From Mesorhizobium sangaii (GTDB taxonomy: Bacteria; Pseudomonadota; Alphaproteobacteria; Rhizobiales; Rhizobiaceae), in NCBI RefSeq assembly GCF_014207355.1, contig NZ_JACHEF010000011.1:20701-84700 (forward strand): 64,000 nt of DNA. The letters run 5' to 3'. This document shows, piece by piece, positions 8,121-16,049 of this stretch. The number at the start of each line of letters is the position of its first letter. Position 1 is the stretch's first letter. The position numbers were made by a program, and so were the translations under genes. Under the pieces are notes generated by a model that was not told the DNA's origin, ran no database searches, and saw only the letters and a program-made list of their open reading frames with translations.

Positions 8121-8416
8121 TTCTTGCGGACCCTCTTCCTAGCCGGATGCCCAACGACTTCTTCAAGTGTCTTCGGCGGCCGTGGAGGAAACAAGCGTTC
8201 AAATTCAGCTTCTGCTTCCAAAGCGAATGCGAGCTTTACGACAGCTTCGAAGGATGCCTTGCCGGTCTCCTCAAAAACTCTAAGGGAGCCGTAGGAAACT
8301 CCAGCCTTGGAAGCCAGCTCTCGTTGGGTAAGATTGGCATCAATTCGTCGCCGCTTCATCCGCGCCGCGACACCTTCAATGATTTCCATCGGCGATGTCA
8401 TATTGAATGTGAACAT
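8117..8416 (-). CDS. hipB: HipB-type antitoxin, helix-turn-helix regulator
   Basis: A Cro/CI-like helix-turn-helix protein of about 99 residues, with the motif LTQRELASKAGVSYGSLRVF and a basic tail (PARKRVRKK). It lies immediately upstream of hipA and overlaps it by four bases, the usual antitoxin-first order. An ATG at 8434 would extend it by six residues, but that codon falls inside the operator repeat, so the start at 8416 is preferred. It should repress the operon by binding the inverted repeat at 8421-8451. Confidence 0.9.
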   Translation of the reverse strand: MFTFNMTSPMEIIEGVAARMKRRRIDANLTQRELASKAGVSYGSLRVFEETGKASFEAVVKLAFALEAEAEFERLFPPRPPKTLEEVVGHPARKRVRKK

Positions 8417-8420
8417 GGTA

Positions 8421-8451
8421 GCACTTAACGCCATATATTGGAGTTAAGTGC
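8421..8451. promoter_or_regulatory. Operator of hipBA (perfect inverted repeat)
   Basis: GCACTTAAC and GTTAAGTGC form a perfect 9-base inverted repeat with a 13-base spacer, directly upstream of hipB. This matches the palindromic operators bound by HipB-type antitoxins. Promoter elements could not be placed with confidence. Confidence 0.7.
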
Positions 8452-8881
8452 ATCTATAATGGCAATTAGTTTGGTGTCAAGATTTTTCGGCTGTTGCCGA
8501 TTTGCCAGGCGTCGTCCTGTTGTGAAACCGTCGGGTCGACAACGCCATGCTGACATAGGGACTGATCCGGCATTAGGTAGAAGCAAAAATGCATCATGGG
8601 CCTTGCCGCTCGTCGCGTAGTTTTAGCAGGCGCGCGAGTCCTGATTGCAGTTGCTACCTCACATGGGGGTTAGGTGAGTCAACAGGGTAGTCATCGCATA
8701 TCGTAATCTCCAGCTTGGAGCGGATCCATGGTCGGAGCCCTTTGGGTGACGCGGTCTGCGTGCAGACCTATCCACCTCACATACGGTCGCCGCTCGGGGC
8801 GGCTGCACCACAATCCCGCTTGCGGCGGTCGGCTCAGGAGACGGGACCCTTCTAATTGTCGGCGAGTGAAGCCATGGTTAG
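8452..8881. other. Intergenic stretch between hipBA and the IS110-type relic
   Basis: It contains the right copy of the 15-base repeat at 8566-8580. No convincing coding frame was found. Confidence 0.5.
8566..8580. repeat. 15-base direct repeat, right copy flanking hipBA
   Basis: Identical to 6595-6609 (TCCGGCATTAGGTAG). Together the copies bracket about 1.95 kb holding only hipBA and its operator. Confidence 0.4.
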
Positions 8882-10044
8882 CTAGCGGTCCGTCGCCTGG
8901 ATCCGCCGGGACTGATCAGGTCCTGGCGAAGGGAGTGTCGGGCGATTGTCTCGGGCGGCGGTGAAGACCTCGCCCTCAATGACCACGCCGGCTGTGACAT
9001 ACTTCCAAAGCACCACAGCTTGCGTGCCATGGCGACGATCGTCGGCTTGCGCAGTCTGCCGCCGTTGCGCGGACCCGCTCTTTGAACCAGAGGGGAGGCC
9101 AACTGGGGTTGATGGCGCAGCCAGAGCCAGCTCAGCTGGATGAGGGTGATCCTGAGGCGGGGATGGCCGGCCTTGGAGACGCCCTGTTCCCGGTCGATCT
9201 GCCCGCTCTACCAGGGCGTGGGCGCAAGGCCCGCGTAGGCGGCCACCTGGCGTCGGTTGTCGAAGCTCCGGAACAGGCACTGCTGGCTCCGAACTCAGCA
9301 CCGACGTCGCTGAGCTTCATCAGCATCGCTGCCGGTGCTGCCGCTCGATCTCGGACTAGCAATACGTCCCTTTCAGCCTCGATGGTCTTGATCTGATCGA
9401 GTAGCAGCTCGAGCTGGTCGAGCTCGAGCAGGACCTGTGCCTTGAAGCAACCGGGCAACTCGCGACCATCGCCAGTGCGAAGCGTCTAAGACGGGCGCGG
9501 CGGCCCCGGCGCATGGGCTCGTAACCAGACACCCCGGGGCGAACAGAAGGCCCTTGATCCGGTTGATTGCCTGACCCTCTCGGCGGTCAGCGCCTTCCGC
9601 TCGCGAAGGACGCGCCGTCAATCCTCCTCCTCCCGGCTCGGCGCCCGCACCATCGAGCCGACCCCCGGCGCGCCGCGCTTTGTAGGCCAAAAGAGCCCGC
9701 ACCAGCGCTTCGCCATCGATATTGTCGGTCTTGGCTCGCCGCGCTCGTCGGGAGACAGCGATGGAGGCCGGATCCACTACGTGGCTCTCGATCCCCGCCT
9801 TCCAAAACCCGGTGGTCAGAACCCGTCCAGGCCTGCTTCTTGGATCACGATGACCGGATAGCTTCGCCTCATGCGCGCCTGGGCCTTCCCGCAGAAAGTC
9901 GAAGCGTTCGAACAAACCTCCAAGGTCGCCCCCGGCCAACGTGTGCTTGGAAATCTTTTCTCCGCCGCCGGGCGACAGAGATGTAATCAGCCACTTCGAG
10001 CGGCTCAGTTCCATCGAGACGAAGATGGCGCCAATAATCCACGC
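8882..10044 (-). mobile_element. IS110-family transposase, degenerate
   Basis: The complement carries an IS110-type (DEDD) transposase in several frames. The start region reads MELSRSKWLITSLSPGGGEK, then GIESHVVDPASIAVSRR with AKTDNIDGEALVRALLAYK, then INRIKGLLF. A middle piece gives LDQLELLLDQIKTIEAERD, and the end gives RLRKPTIVAMARKL and VTAGVVIEGEV. Frame changes occur near 9380, 9300 and 9000, so no active enzyme can be made. IS110 elements lack classical inverted repeats, so the ends cannot be fixed precisely. Confidence 0.8.
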
Positions 10045-10390
10045 GGATAGCGGCCGGAATTTCTGTGAAAATTACACAGGCTTTCACATTCGAGGCTGCG
10101 CACTGCCTTCCCGGGTATCCGAAACCCATCGCTGCCGTCTGATGTACGGCCACTCATACCGCGTGGAACTTTGTCTCGTTGTGTGCGTCAAGTTCTGCAA
10201 AAGCGTCATGGTGGGAGCGGGCATCCCTTTGTGATGAGCCTGGCTCGTTCCAGGCGAAGGTGGACGGCGAAGGCAGAGGAAGAGCATGAGCGTCCTCTCC
10301 ACCGTCATCTGCATGACATCACGTTCTGCGATGGTTGCTGAAAGCGGCCTTTTCACGAAATCAAGCCCTTCAAAGAATTCGAGGCATTTG
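10045..10390. other. Intergenic stretch upstream of the DUF982 gene
   Basis: No recognised gene. Open frames here are short and resemble no known family. Confidence 0.4.
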
Positions 10391-10693
10391 ATGAACGCCA
10401 CCACATTCAGCAGCCCCGTTTTCGTGAAGGACGGGAATTGCATTGTGCGAGAAGTTGTCAGCGTCGATGGCGCCATTGATTTTCTCGAACGATGGCCCGA
10501 AAGCCGTCGAGATTTGATCCACAAGACTGCACTCAAAGCATGCTACGACGCGCACGACGGCTACAAGCCGGTCAGCGTGGTCCGTCAGGCGTTCATCAGC
10601 TTCGCCAAGCGGGCCTGCATACTGGAAGACCCGGCTTCTGTAATGCCTTGGATCTCACCCTCTAAATCTGGCAGCGGAACGGAAGCGGTATAG
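10391..10693 (+). CDS. DUF982 domain protein
   Basis: A 100-residue protein beginning MNATTFSSPVFVKDGNCIVR. It fits the rhizobial DUF982 family: a beta strand, then VDGAIDFLERWPESRRDLIH, a cysteine-containing KACYDAHDGYKP and an alanine-rich helix. The family is common on symbiotic replicons and has no known function. The ATG at 10391 was chosen because the domain starts there; the frame is open upstream. Nearby elements are relics, but this frame is intact. Confidence 0.7.
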   Translation: MNATTFSSPVFVKDGNCIVREVVSVDGAIDFLERWPESRRDLIHKTALKACYDAHDGYKPVSVVRQAFISFAKRACILEDPASVMPWISPSKSGSGTEAV

Positions 10694-10695
10694 GC

Positions 10696-11550
10696 TCATG
10701 CGATCAGCGGTGCCGCATCAGGTCGAAAATCCGCGAAACAGGGCAACCAGCGGCGGGCAAACTGTCCCGGTCTGTAAATGGCCGAGCGGTCGACATGCCG
10801 TGACTGGCTGATCCGGAAGAGCAGCCGCTCGAGGGCGAAGCGGGTCAAAACCATGTCGAAGCTCTGGCCACTTGCCTTCGCGAATTGCAGAAGGCGTGCG
10901 CGCACCGAGGCACCGATGTTCTTGATCTCCTTAGCCATTGGCAGCTCGAGATAGGGTCGGATCACCGTGGCAACCCCACCTTGCTCGGCCTGCCTAGCAA
11001 TTTCGCCGGCTATTGCCTTGCGCTGGCGGAGTGCTTCCTGGAGACCCTCAATCGCCACCGACAGGCCAATCTTGTTGCGATATCGGAAACAGTCCGCGAT
11101 TGTCTTGACGACCCCAAAGACCTTTACGGGCACACCCCGATGACATGGATTTCGACGCTGTCGTTGAGCAGACTTTCGGTGAAACGCACGATACGGATCG
11201 GCGTGCCGTCGGGTTTTGGGAGCTCAGTCTTTCCGAGTTATCGCCAGCCACACCGGCTTCGGAAGTTGATTGGAACGGGATGGGGAGGTGCTCCGGCTTG
11301 CACGGTTCTCTACCAGCTCTCCGACGTGCCGCTCGACGCCAACCATAGCCGGGCTGAGGCCGCAAGGCGCGTACCCAAAGGCGTTGTTCGCCTTGTGTCG
11401 GCCCTGCATTCCACGGTCTGAATACGGCTCATCGTAGCGGCGGTTACGCCGGCCTCGCGCAGCTCTACAAGACGCGCGATCCCGCGCGCCGTCGGGAGGG
11501 CGTGAGCGATTTGTCGTTGGGCGGCGGGTCGGGCATTGATACGACGGCTC
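10696..11550 (-). pseudogene. AbiE system relic: AbiEi antitoxin with internal inversion, joined to the AbiEii start
   Basis: Reading the complement from 11540, RINARPAAQRQIAHALPTAR and ELREAGVTAATMSRI match the AbiEi winged-helix N terminus. The next expected piece (LYQLSDVPLDANHSRAEA, then ARRVPKGVVRLVSAL) lies on the opposite strand at about 11268-11420. The reading then returns to the complement with NQLPKPVWLAITRKD, PKPDGTPIRIVRFTESLLND and PVKVFGVVKTIADCFRYRNK. It ends with the first part of the AbiEii toxin (IGASVRARLLQFAKASGQSF), truncated near 10700. AbiE is a phage-defence toxin-antitoxin; this copy is inactive. Confidence 0.75.
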
Positions 11551-11574
11551 AGAGCTAAGGACCTATTGTCCGAG

Positions 11575-11815
11575 GATTTGTATCGCAGGTCGAAAACAGA
11601 AAGAAGCTGACCAGAGTTTGTGAATCGCCGGCGCTGTCTTGGGTCACACGCCGGACGCCTCGGTTATCGCGCGGCCGCCGACCATCGCCGCCCCGGCCGG
11701 TTCTTCGATCGACAGGTTGTCCAGGAGAAGCGCGTCGAACGCCGGTTGCCAAGGCGCTGTCCAGTTGTTCCAGCGTGTCGACCTCGACCTCGATCTTGAC
11801 CATCCTTCCACGTAA
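11575..11815 (-). pseudogene. nadC: nadC (quinolinate phosphoribosyltransferase) 3' relic
   Basis: Two frames of the complement together spell KIEVEVDTLEQLDSALATGV, then LLDNLSIEEPAGAAMVGGR and AITEASGV, the C-terminal part of NadC. Mesorhizobium symbiosis islands are known to carry vitamin genes including nadABC. Here only this frameshifted fragment remains. Confidence 0.65.
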
Positions 11816-11871
11816 TAGCACGCCCGCGGTCCATAGGCATATTGGTCCTTGGAAATAATGGAAACGGTGCC

Positions 11872-12795
11872 CTACTCCCCTTCGCCAATTGGGCGTACTT
11901 GAATGGAGATGACACCGCGCTCAGGCACGGATGTGATCAACGCACCGACAATGATGGCCAATGCCGCGAGCATTCCTGGACCCGTCAGCCATTCGCCGAA
12001 GAACACGGCTGCGAAGAGGGCGGAAAAGAATGGCTCACTCGATTCGATAACCTGCGTCTTGTAAGCCTCGATATGCTGAAGAGCGAGGATTGTGCAGTAG
12101 AAACCGCAAAACGAGGGGATAATCCCGAGCGCTAACAAAGCTGGAAAGGTGTTCACTGACGGGATTGGCGCGCCGCTCCAGACATAGGGAACGGCGAGCA
12201 TGGCAAAGCCATAAGCCAGGAACCACCAGAAAGTTTCTAGGGACGAGCGAAGCTTGAAGAACTTCCAAGCGAAAATAAAGCTGGCGTAGCCTAGCCCTGC
12301 GATAAGGGCGAGGCTGATGCCGACAATGCTTCCAGCCATCATGCCGTCGCCGGCAATCAGGAAGTAGCCTCCAAGGAAAACCATGGTCATGGCGAACGCC
12401 TTTCGCGTGGTCACCCTTTCCTTAAGTATGAGGATGTCGAGCGTGATTGCACCAAGGCCGCCGGTAAAAACAAGGATGGCAACAAGTGGGATCGGCGCGA
12501 GGGCGAAAGCTTCCGTTTCGAAATGATAAAGCGTGAAGATGCCAAGCGTAGAGCAGACGGCGATCTTCCACGATCCCGTGAAAGCGGCGAGGAGTCGAGC
12601 CAAGCCCCCAGACCTCAAAAGGATGACGATCGAGAGTAGCGAAAGCGCAATGCCGCAACGCCAGAATGCAACCGCTGTGGGGTCGAGCCCTTCATAAAAG
12701 GCGGACCAGGAAAGCACCCCCACGGTTCCATTGGATAGAGCTGCGAGAAGGGCGAAACCGGCCCCAAGGATCGACGACAAATAAGCATTCTTCAT
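11872..12795 (-). CDS. EamA/DMT-superfamily exporter
   Basis: A 307-residue membrane protein with about ten hydrophobic segments in two related halves, as in EamA (DMT superfamily) exporters of amino acids and small metabolites. It begins MKNAYLSSILGAGFALLAAL. The longer frame upstream is only the tail of the previous gene read in another phase. Its start overlaps the stop of the C26 hydrolase gene by ATGA, so it is the last gene of the five-gene operon that starts at 17241. In that setting it probably exports the operon's product, but this is inference. Confidence 0.9.
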   Translation of the reverse strand: MKNAYLSSILGAGFALLAALSNGTVGVLSWSAFYEGLDPTAVAFWRCGIALSLLSIVILLRSGGLARLLAAFTGSWKIAVCSTLGIFTLYHFETEAFALAPIPLVAILVFTGGLGAITLDILILKERVTTRKAFAMTMVFLGGYFLIAGDGMMAGSIVGISLALIAGLGYASFIFAWKFFKLRSSLETFWWFLAYGFAMLAVPYVWSGAPIPSVNTFPALLALGIIPSFCGFYCTILALQHIEAYKTQVIESSEPFFSALFAAVFFGEWLTGPGMLAALAIIVGALITSVPERGVISIQVRPIGEGE

Positions 12796-13592
12796 GGCTG
12801 TGACTTCGTTGCTATCATGTGTGAGCGGCAGGCTTCGCCGAATGCACGGAAGATTTCGACGCTGAGTGGATCCTCTGCGTGAAACCATTCAGGATGCCAT
12901 TGCACGGCGGCGGCAAACGTTGCCGCGTCCTTTACGGATACGGCTTCGATGACGCCGTCCACGCATCGCGCATTGACCTCAAGGCCATCCGCCAAACGCG
13001 CGATCCCCTGCCGATGCAGGGTGTTGACCAGGACCGGTTTCTTTTGCGAGCGACGGATGCACTGGGCGATGTAACCGTGGCCTTCAGCTAGGACTGCATG
13101 CGAGCGGGCGTATTGGAGGTCGCGCGGGAGTGTGAGGTCTTCCACATGGGTGATCCGACCTTCACCTTCCGAAAGGTCACTTGAGAGGGTACCGCCAAGC
13201 GCGACGTTGAGTTCCTGCAACCCACGGCAGATTCCGAGCAGCGGAATGCCGGACGACAGAGCAATCTTGATAGCAGCAATACTTGTCCGGTCCCGGTCGA
13301 GATCAAGCGTCTCTGGACAAGCTTCTGGCCCCCCATAAAGTGAGGGCGAGATATTCGACTCCGCCCCGGTCAGCAGCACCCCGTTGAGGACCGAAAAGCA
13401 GGCCTGCAAACTCTCTTCCTCAAGTCCGCCTGGGATTACGAGCGGTAAAACACGCGCGGTCGAACGCAGGGCTTCGAGATAACGGATGCGCACCGTCTCA
13501 TAGCCCACGCTGTCTACTGTCTGGCGGTAAGAAACGACACCGACGATCGCCGGACTTCTATCTGGGATCGCGTTCAAATCAGGCCCCCCCAA
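12792..13592 (-). CDS. Peptidase C26 / gamma-glutamyl-GABA hydrolase-like class I glutamine amidotransferase
   Basis: About 260 residues with the class I amidotransferase fold of the PuuD group: nucleophile C122 in GICRGLQELNVALGG and the His-Glu pair in VQWHPEWF (H233, E235). PuuD relatives hydrolyse gamma-glutamyl amides. There is no ATG near the N terminus; the start is TTG at 13592 or a second TTG about 15 bases further on, just after the upstream gene's original stop. It overlaps the exporter gene by ATGA. In the operon it could release a gamma-glutamyl-protected intermediate or product. Its role is not shown by sequence alone. Confidence 0.88.
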   Translation of the reverse strand: MGGPDLNAIPDRSPAIVGVVSYRQTVDSVGYETVRIRYLEALRSTARVLPLVIPGGLEEESLQACFSVLNGVLLTGAESNISPSLYGGPEACPETLDLDRDRTSIAAIKIALSSGIPLLGICRGLQELNVALGGTLSSDLSEGEGRITHVEDLTLPRDLQYARSHAVLAEGHGYIAQCIRRSQKKPVLVNTLHRQGIARLADGLEVNARCVDGVIEAVSVKDAATFAAAVQWHPEWFHAEDPLSVEIFRAFGEACRSHMIATKSQP

Positions 13593-13610
13593 GGGCTTGC
13601 CCGATATCGG

Positions 13611-14921
13611 CTATGATATCATCAATATGCTCCAGTCCCACGGAGATGCGGATTGTGCCATCACGAACCCGGCAGCAAGGCGCGCCTCGCGGTGAACTGA
13701 AGCATGAGTCGTCGAGGCTGGATGCGTGGCGAGTGTTCTAGCGTCGCCAATATTTGAGACGTGGTAGGCCAGTCGCAAGCGCTCGATAAAGCGGCCACCG
13801 GCCTCGATACCTCCAGCGATCTCGAACATGATCATGGGGCCGCCATGATCGCCCATGTTCTGCACGGCGCGTTGCCGTTCGACGGTTCCGCCAAAAACCG
13901 GATAGGTCACGTCGACTACACCAGGCTGCGCCTTGAGATAGTCGGCGAGCTGCCGGGCATTGGAGCAATGTCGTGGCATTCGCAAAGGGAGCGTCTCCAA
14001 GCCTTGGATGCAGAGAAAAGATGCAAACGGGGACGGGCAGGGTCCAAAGTCACGCATGAGCGTGTTGCGCATCTTGAGCAGAAACGGGCTGGCCCCATAC
14101 GGGCCGGGCAAATCGCGCGCAGCATCCAGCCAGAGTATGTTGCCATGGGAGATATCAGGACGCGTCATCAACGGAAAGCGCTCGGGATAAGCAGCCCAGT
14201 CGAAGGTGCCGCCGTCGACGATAATGCCGCCAATCGTGGTGCCGTGGCCGCAAATATATTTGGAGGTGGACTGCACGGTTACATGCGCGCCAAGCGTAAG
14301 AGGGCGTGAAATGAGGGGGGTCAGCGTGTTGTCGATGATCAGCGGAATTCCGACTTCATGCGCGATCGCCCCCACTTCGACGATCGGGAAGGGGCTGAGC
14401 TTCGGATTGGGAAGCCCTTCCGCAAACCAACAGCGCGTGCGATGGTCCGAGGCTTCGCGGAAGCGCTCGGGATCGCTCGGATCGACGAAGCGCGTTTCGA
14501 TCCCAAGCCGCTGAAACGTGCTGGAGAGCAGATTGATTGTCCCGCCATACAGGTGCGCGGAGCTCACGATATTGTCCCCGCAAACGGCGATGTTCAGGAT
14601 CGCAAGCATAATCGCGGCCTGTCCTGAGGACGTTGCCAAGGCGGCTATGCCACCCTCCAGAGCCGCGACACGTTGCTCGAATATATCCGTCGTCGGGTTC
14701 ATCAACCGCGAATAGGTGCGTCCCTCGCGGCGTAGATCGAAGACGTCCGATGCGTGATCAATGGATTCGAACGCATAGGCGTTCGAGAGATAGATCGGAA
14801 CGGTCGTCGCCAATGTCGCCGGATCACAGCGATAGCCCCCATGCAGGACTGTCGTCTCGGCATGAAGGGCCGGCGTCGGATCCAATCGTGTTGCAGGGCC
14901 ATTTTTCTGGAGTTTGGTCAA
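13611..14921 (-). CDS. O-acetylhomoserine sulfhydrylase-like PLP enzyme (gamma-replacement), frameshifted C terminus
   Basis: A 436-residue Cys/Met-metabolism PLP enzyme. The PLP lysine K221 is in VQSTSKYICGHGTTIGG, the PLP-nitrogen aspartate is in IIDNT near 197, and the N terminus (ETTVLHGGYRCDPATLATT) is typical of O-acetylhomoserine (thiol)-lyases. These enzymes replace the acetoxy group of O-acetylhomoserine with a nucleophile. The family's normal C terminus (GTIRISVGLEHIDDIIADIG) exists downstream in another frame, ending at 13579, so a one- or two-base indel lies near 13675-13685. The shift alters only the last 20-30 residues. The gene lies between a desaturase and a C26 hydrolase; in rhizobitoxine synthesis an enzyme of this type joins serinol to O-acetylhomoserine. 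Confidence 0.9.
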   Translation of the reverse strand: MTKLQKNGPATRLDPTPALHAETTVLHGGYRCDPATLATTVPIYLSNAYAFESIDHASDVFDLRREGRTYSRLMNPTTDIFEQRVAALEGGIAALATSSGQAAIMLAILNIAVCGDNIVSSAHLYGGTINLLSSTFQRLGIETRFVDPSDPERFREASDHRTRCWFAEGLPNPKLSPFPIVEVGAIAHEVGIPLIIDNTLTPLISRPLTLGAHVTVQSTSKYICGHGTTIGGIIVDGGTFDWAAYPERFPLMTRPDISHGNILWLDAARDLPGPYGASPFLLKMRNTLMRDFGPCPSPFASFLCIQGLETLPLRMPRHCSNARQLADYLKAQPGVVDVTYPVFGGTVERQRAVQNMGDHGGPMIMFEIAGGIEAGGRFIERLRLAYHVSNIGDARTLATHPASTTHASVHREARLAAGFVMAQSASPWDWSILMIS

Positions 14922-14963
14922 CTTCGAGTTCTCCGGAGATACATTGTTCTCGATGGGTAGCGT

Positions 14964-16049
14964 TCAGGCCCGCAATCCCGCGCTTGCGACGAAGCGCTTC
15001 CGGTTCTGGTCGCGGATCAGCTTCAGGATCGAAGGCTCGCCATTTGGGCCAGACTGGAAGATACCGCCCGTTTCGGAACAGTGCGCCGCATAGACGGGGT
15101 CCCTCATGCGGATGGAATGTGCTTCGGGCAAGCGCCAGAGCGGGGTCGCTGGATCGAGATGATGATCGAGATGATAGTTGTCGCCGTTGATCGCGGTCAG
15201 CCACTTCTCGATATGACGGCTGCGGCGATTCCGGGTCATTTCCAGGTCCACGGTTCGGCTGTCAATGGAGCTGCAATGCTCAGACATCTCGATGACCCAG
15301 CCGATGATATGAAACGCGGTGAGGTAGGGGACAACCCAGAGAAGGACCAATTCCTGGAAGCAGCCGTAGGCCAGAGCGAGCGTTACGACACAAGCCCAGA
15401 ACGCGTAAAAGCCCCAGCAATCGAACAGGTAACGCCACGTCTCTTCGCGCTTCACCCGCGTTGAACTCTCCTTGCGAGAGAGGGTGTCTAGGATCATTTG
15501 GTATCTGTTGCGGAGCAGGTACTTCAGATAGGCGTAGGTTTTCGATCCAAGCAGGGGCAAGATGATGATCTTCCAAACAAAGGAGCGATCCGTTTGGGGT
15601 GTGAAGACACCTTCCGCGATGAAAAACCCCAGGTCAGGGTCGGCATCGGCTCTCCCCAGGTAGGGGTGATGGCTGTGGACGTGGGACTCCTTGTAGGCGA
15701 AGTGGCGTTGAAACAGGGGCCAAGCCGTCAGCAGCGTGCCGAGCAAGAAGTTCAGCACACGATTTTTTGTCAGCACGCCGTGCGCACAGTCGTGCAAAAT
15801 GGTCGAGATGCCTCGCTGACGCGCTCCGATGACTATCACAGTCAGGGGATAGAACCACCAGCTTACTCCAATGACCAGCCACGCGACGGCGGCGATCACC
15901 GCATAGTCCTTCATGATGTAAAGAGGGCCATGCCAATTGTCAGTCTCAAGTGCCTTGATCTCATGAGTGATGGATCGATCGAAGCGGTAGTGAATGTAGC
16001 GCTTTGGTGCTTCGATGCCGTGATACTGGGTCTGTACATGAGCGTTCAT
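14964..16049 (-). CDS. Fatty-acid-desaturase-family membrane di-iron enzyme (RtxC-like candidate)
   Basis: A 361-residue membrane protein with the three histidine boxes of di-iron desaturases: HDCAH at 86-90, HVHSHH at 123-128, and HLDHH at 293-297 with a further H at 311, plus four or so membrane segments between them. The start MNAHVQTQYHGIEAPKRY at 16049 overlaps the restored stop of the decarboxylase by ATGA, so translation is probably coupled. Its place next to an O-acetylhomoserine sulfhydrylase-like gene recalls RtxC, the dihydrorhizobitoxine desaturase, which belongs to this family although it acts on an amino acid. A true lipid desaturase is the alternative. Confidence 0.88.
   Translation of the reverse strand: MNAHVQTQYHGIEAPKRYIHYRFDRSITHEIKALETDNWHGPLYIMKDYAVIAAVAWLVIGVSWWFYPLTVIVIGARQRGISTILHDCAHGVLTKNRVLNFLLGTLLTAWPLFQRHFAYKESHVHSHHPYLGRADADPDLGFFIAEGVFTPQTDRSFVWKIIILPLLGSKTYAYLKYLLRNRYQMILDTLSRKESSTRVKREETWRYLFDCWGFYAFWACVVTLALAYGCFQELVLLWVVPYLTAFHIIGWVIEMSEHCSSIDSRTVDLEMTRNRRSRHIEKWLTAINGDNYHLDHHLDPATPLWRLPEAHSIRMRDPVYAAHCSETGGIFQSGPNGEPSILKLIRDQNRKRFVASAGLRA

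Noticed and set aside
10696..11133. A 145-codon minus frame that could be taken as a complete small gene.
   Set aside because: Its sequence is the AbiEi C terminus running into the AbiEii N terminus, truncated; it belongs to a decayed AbiE locus.
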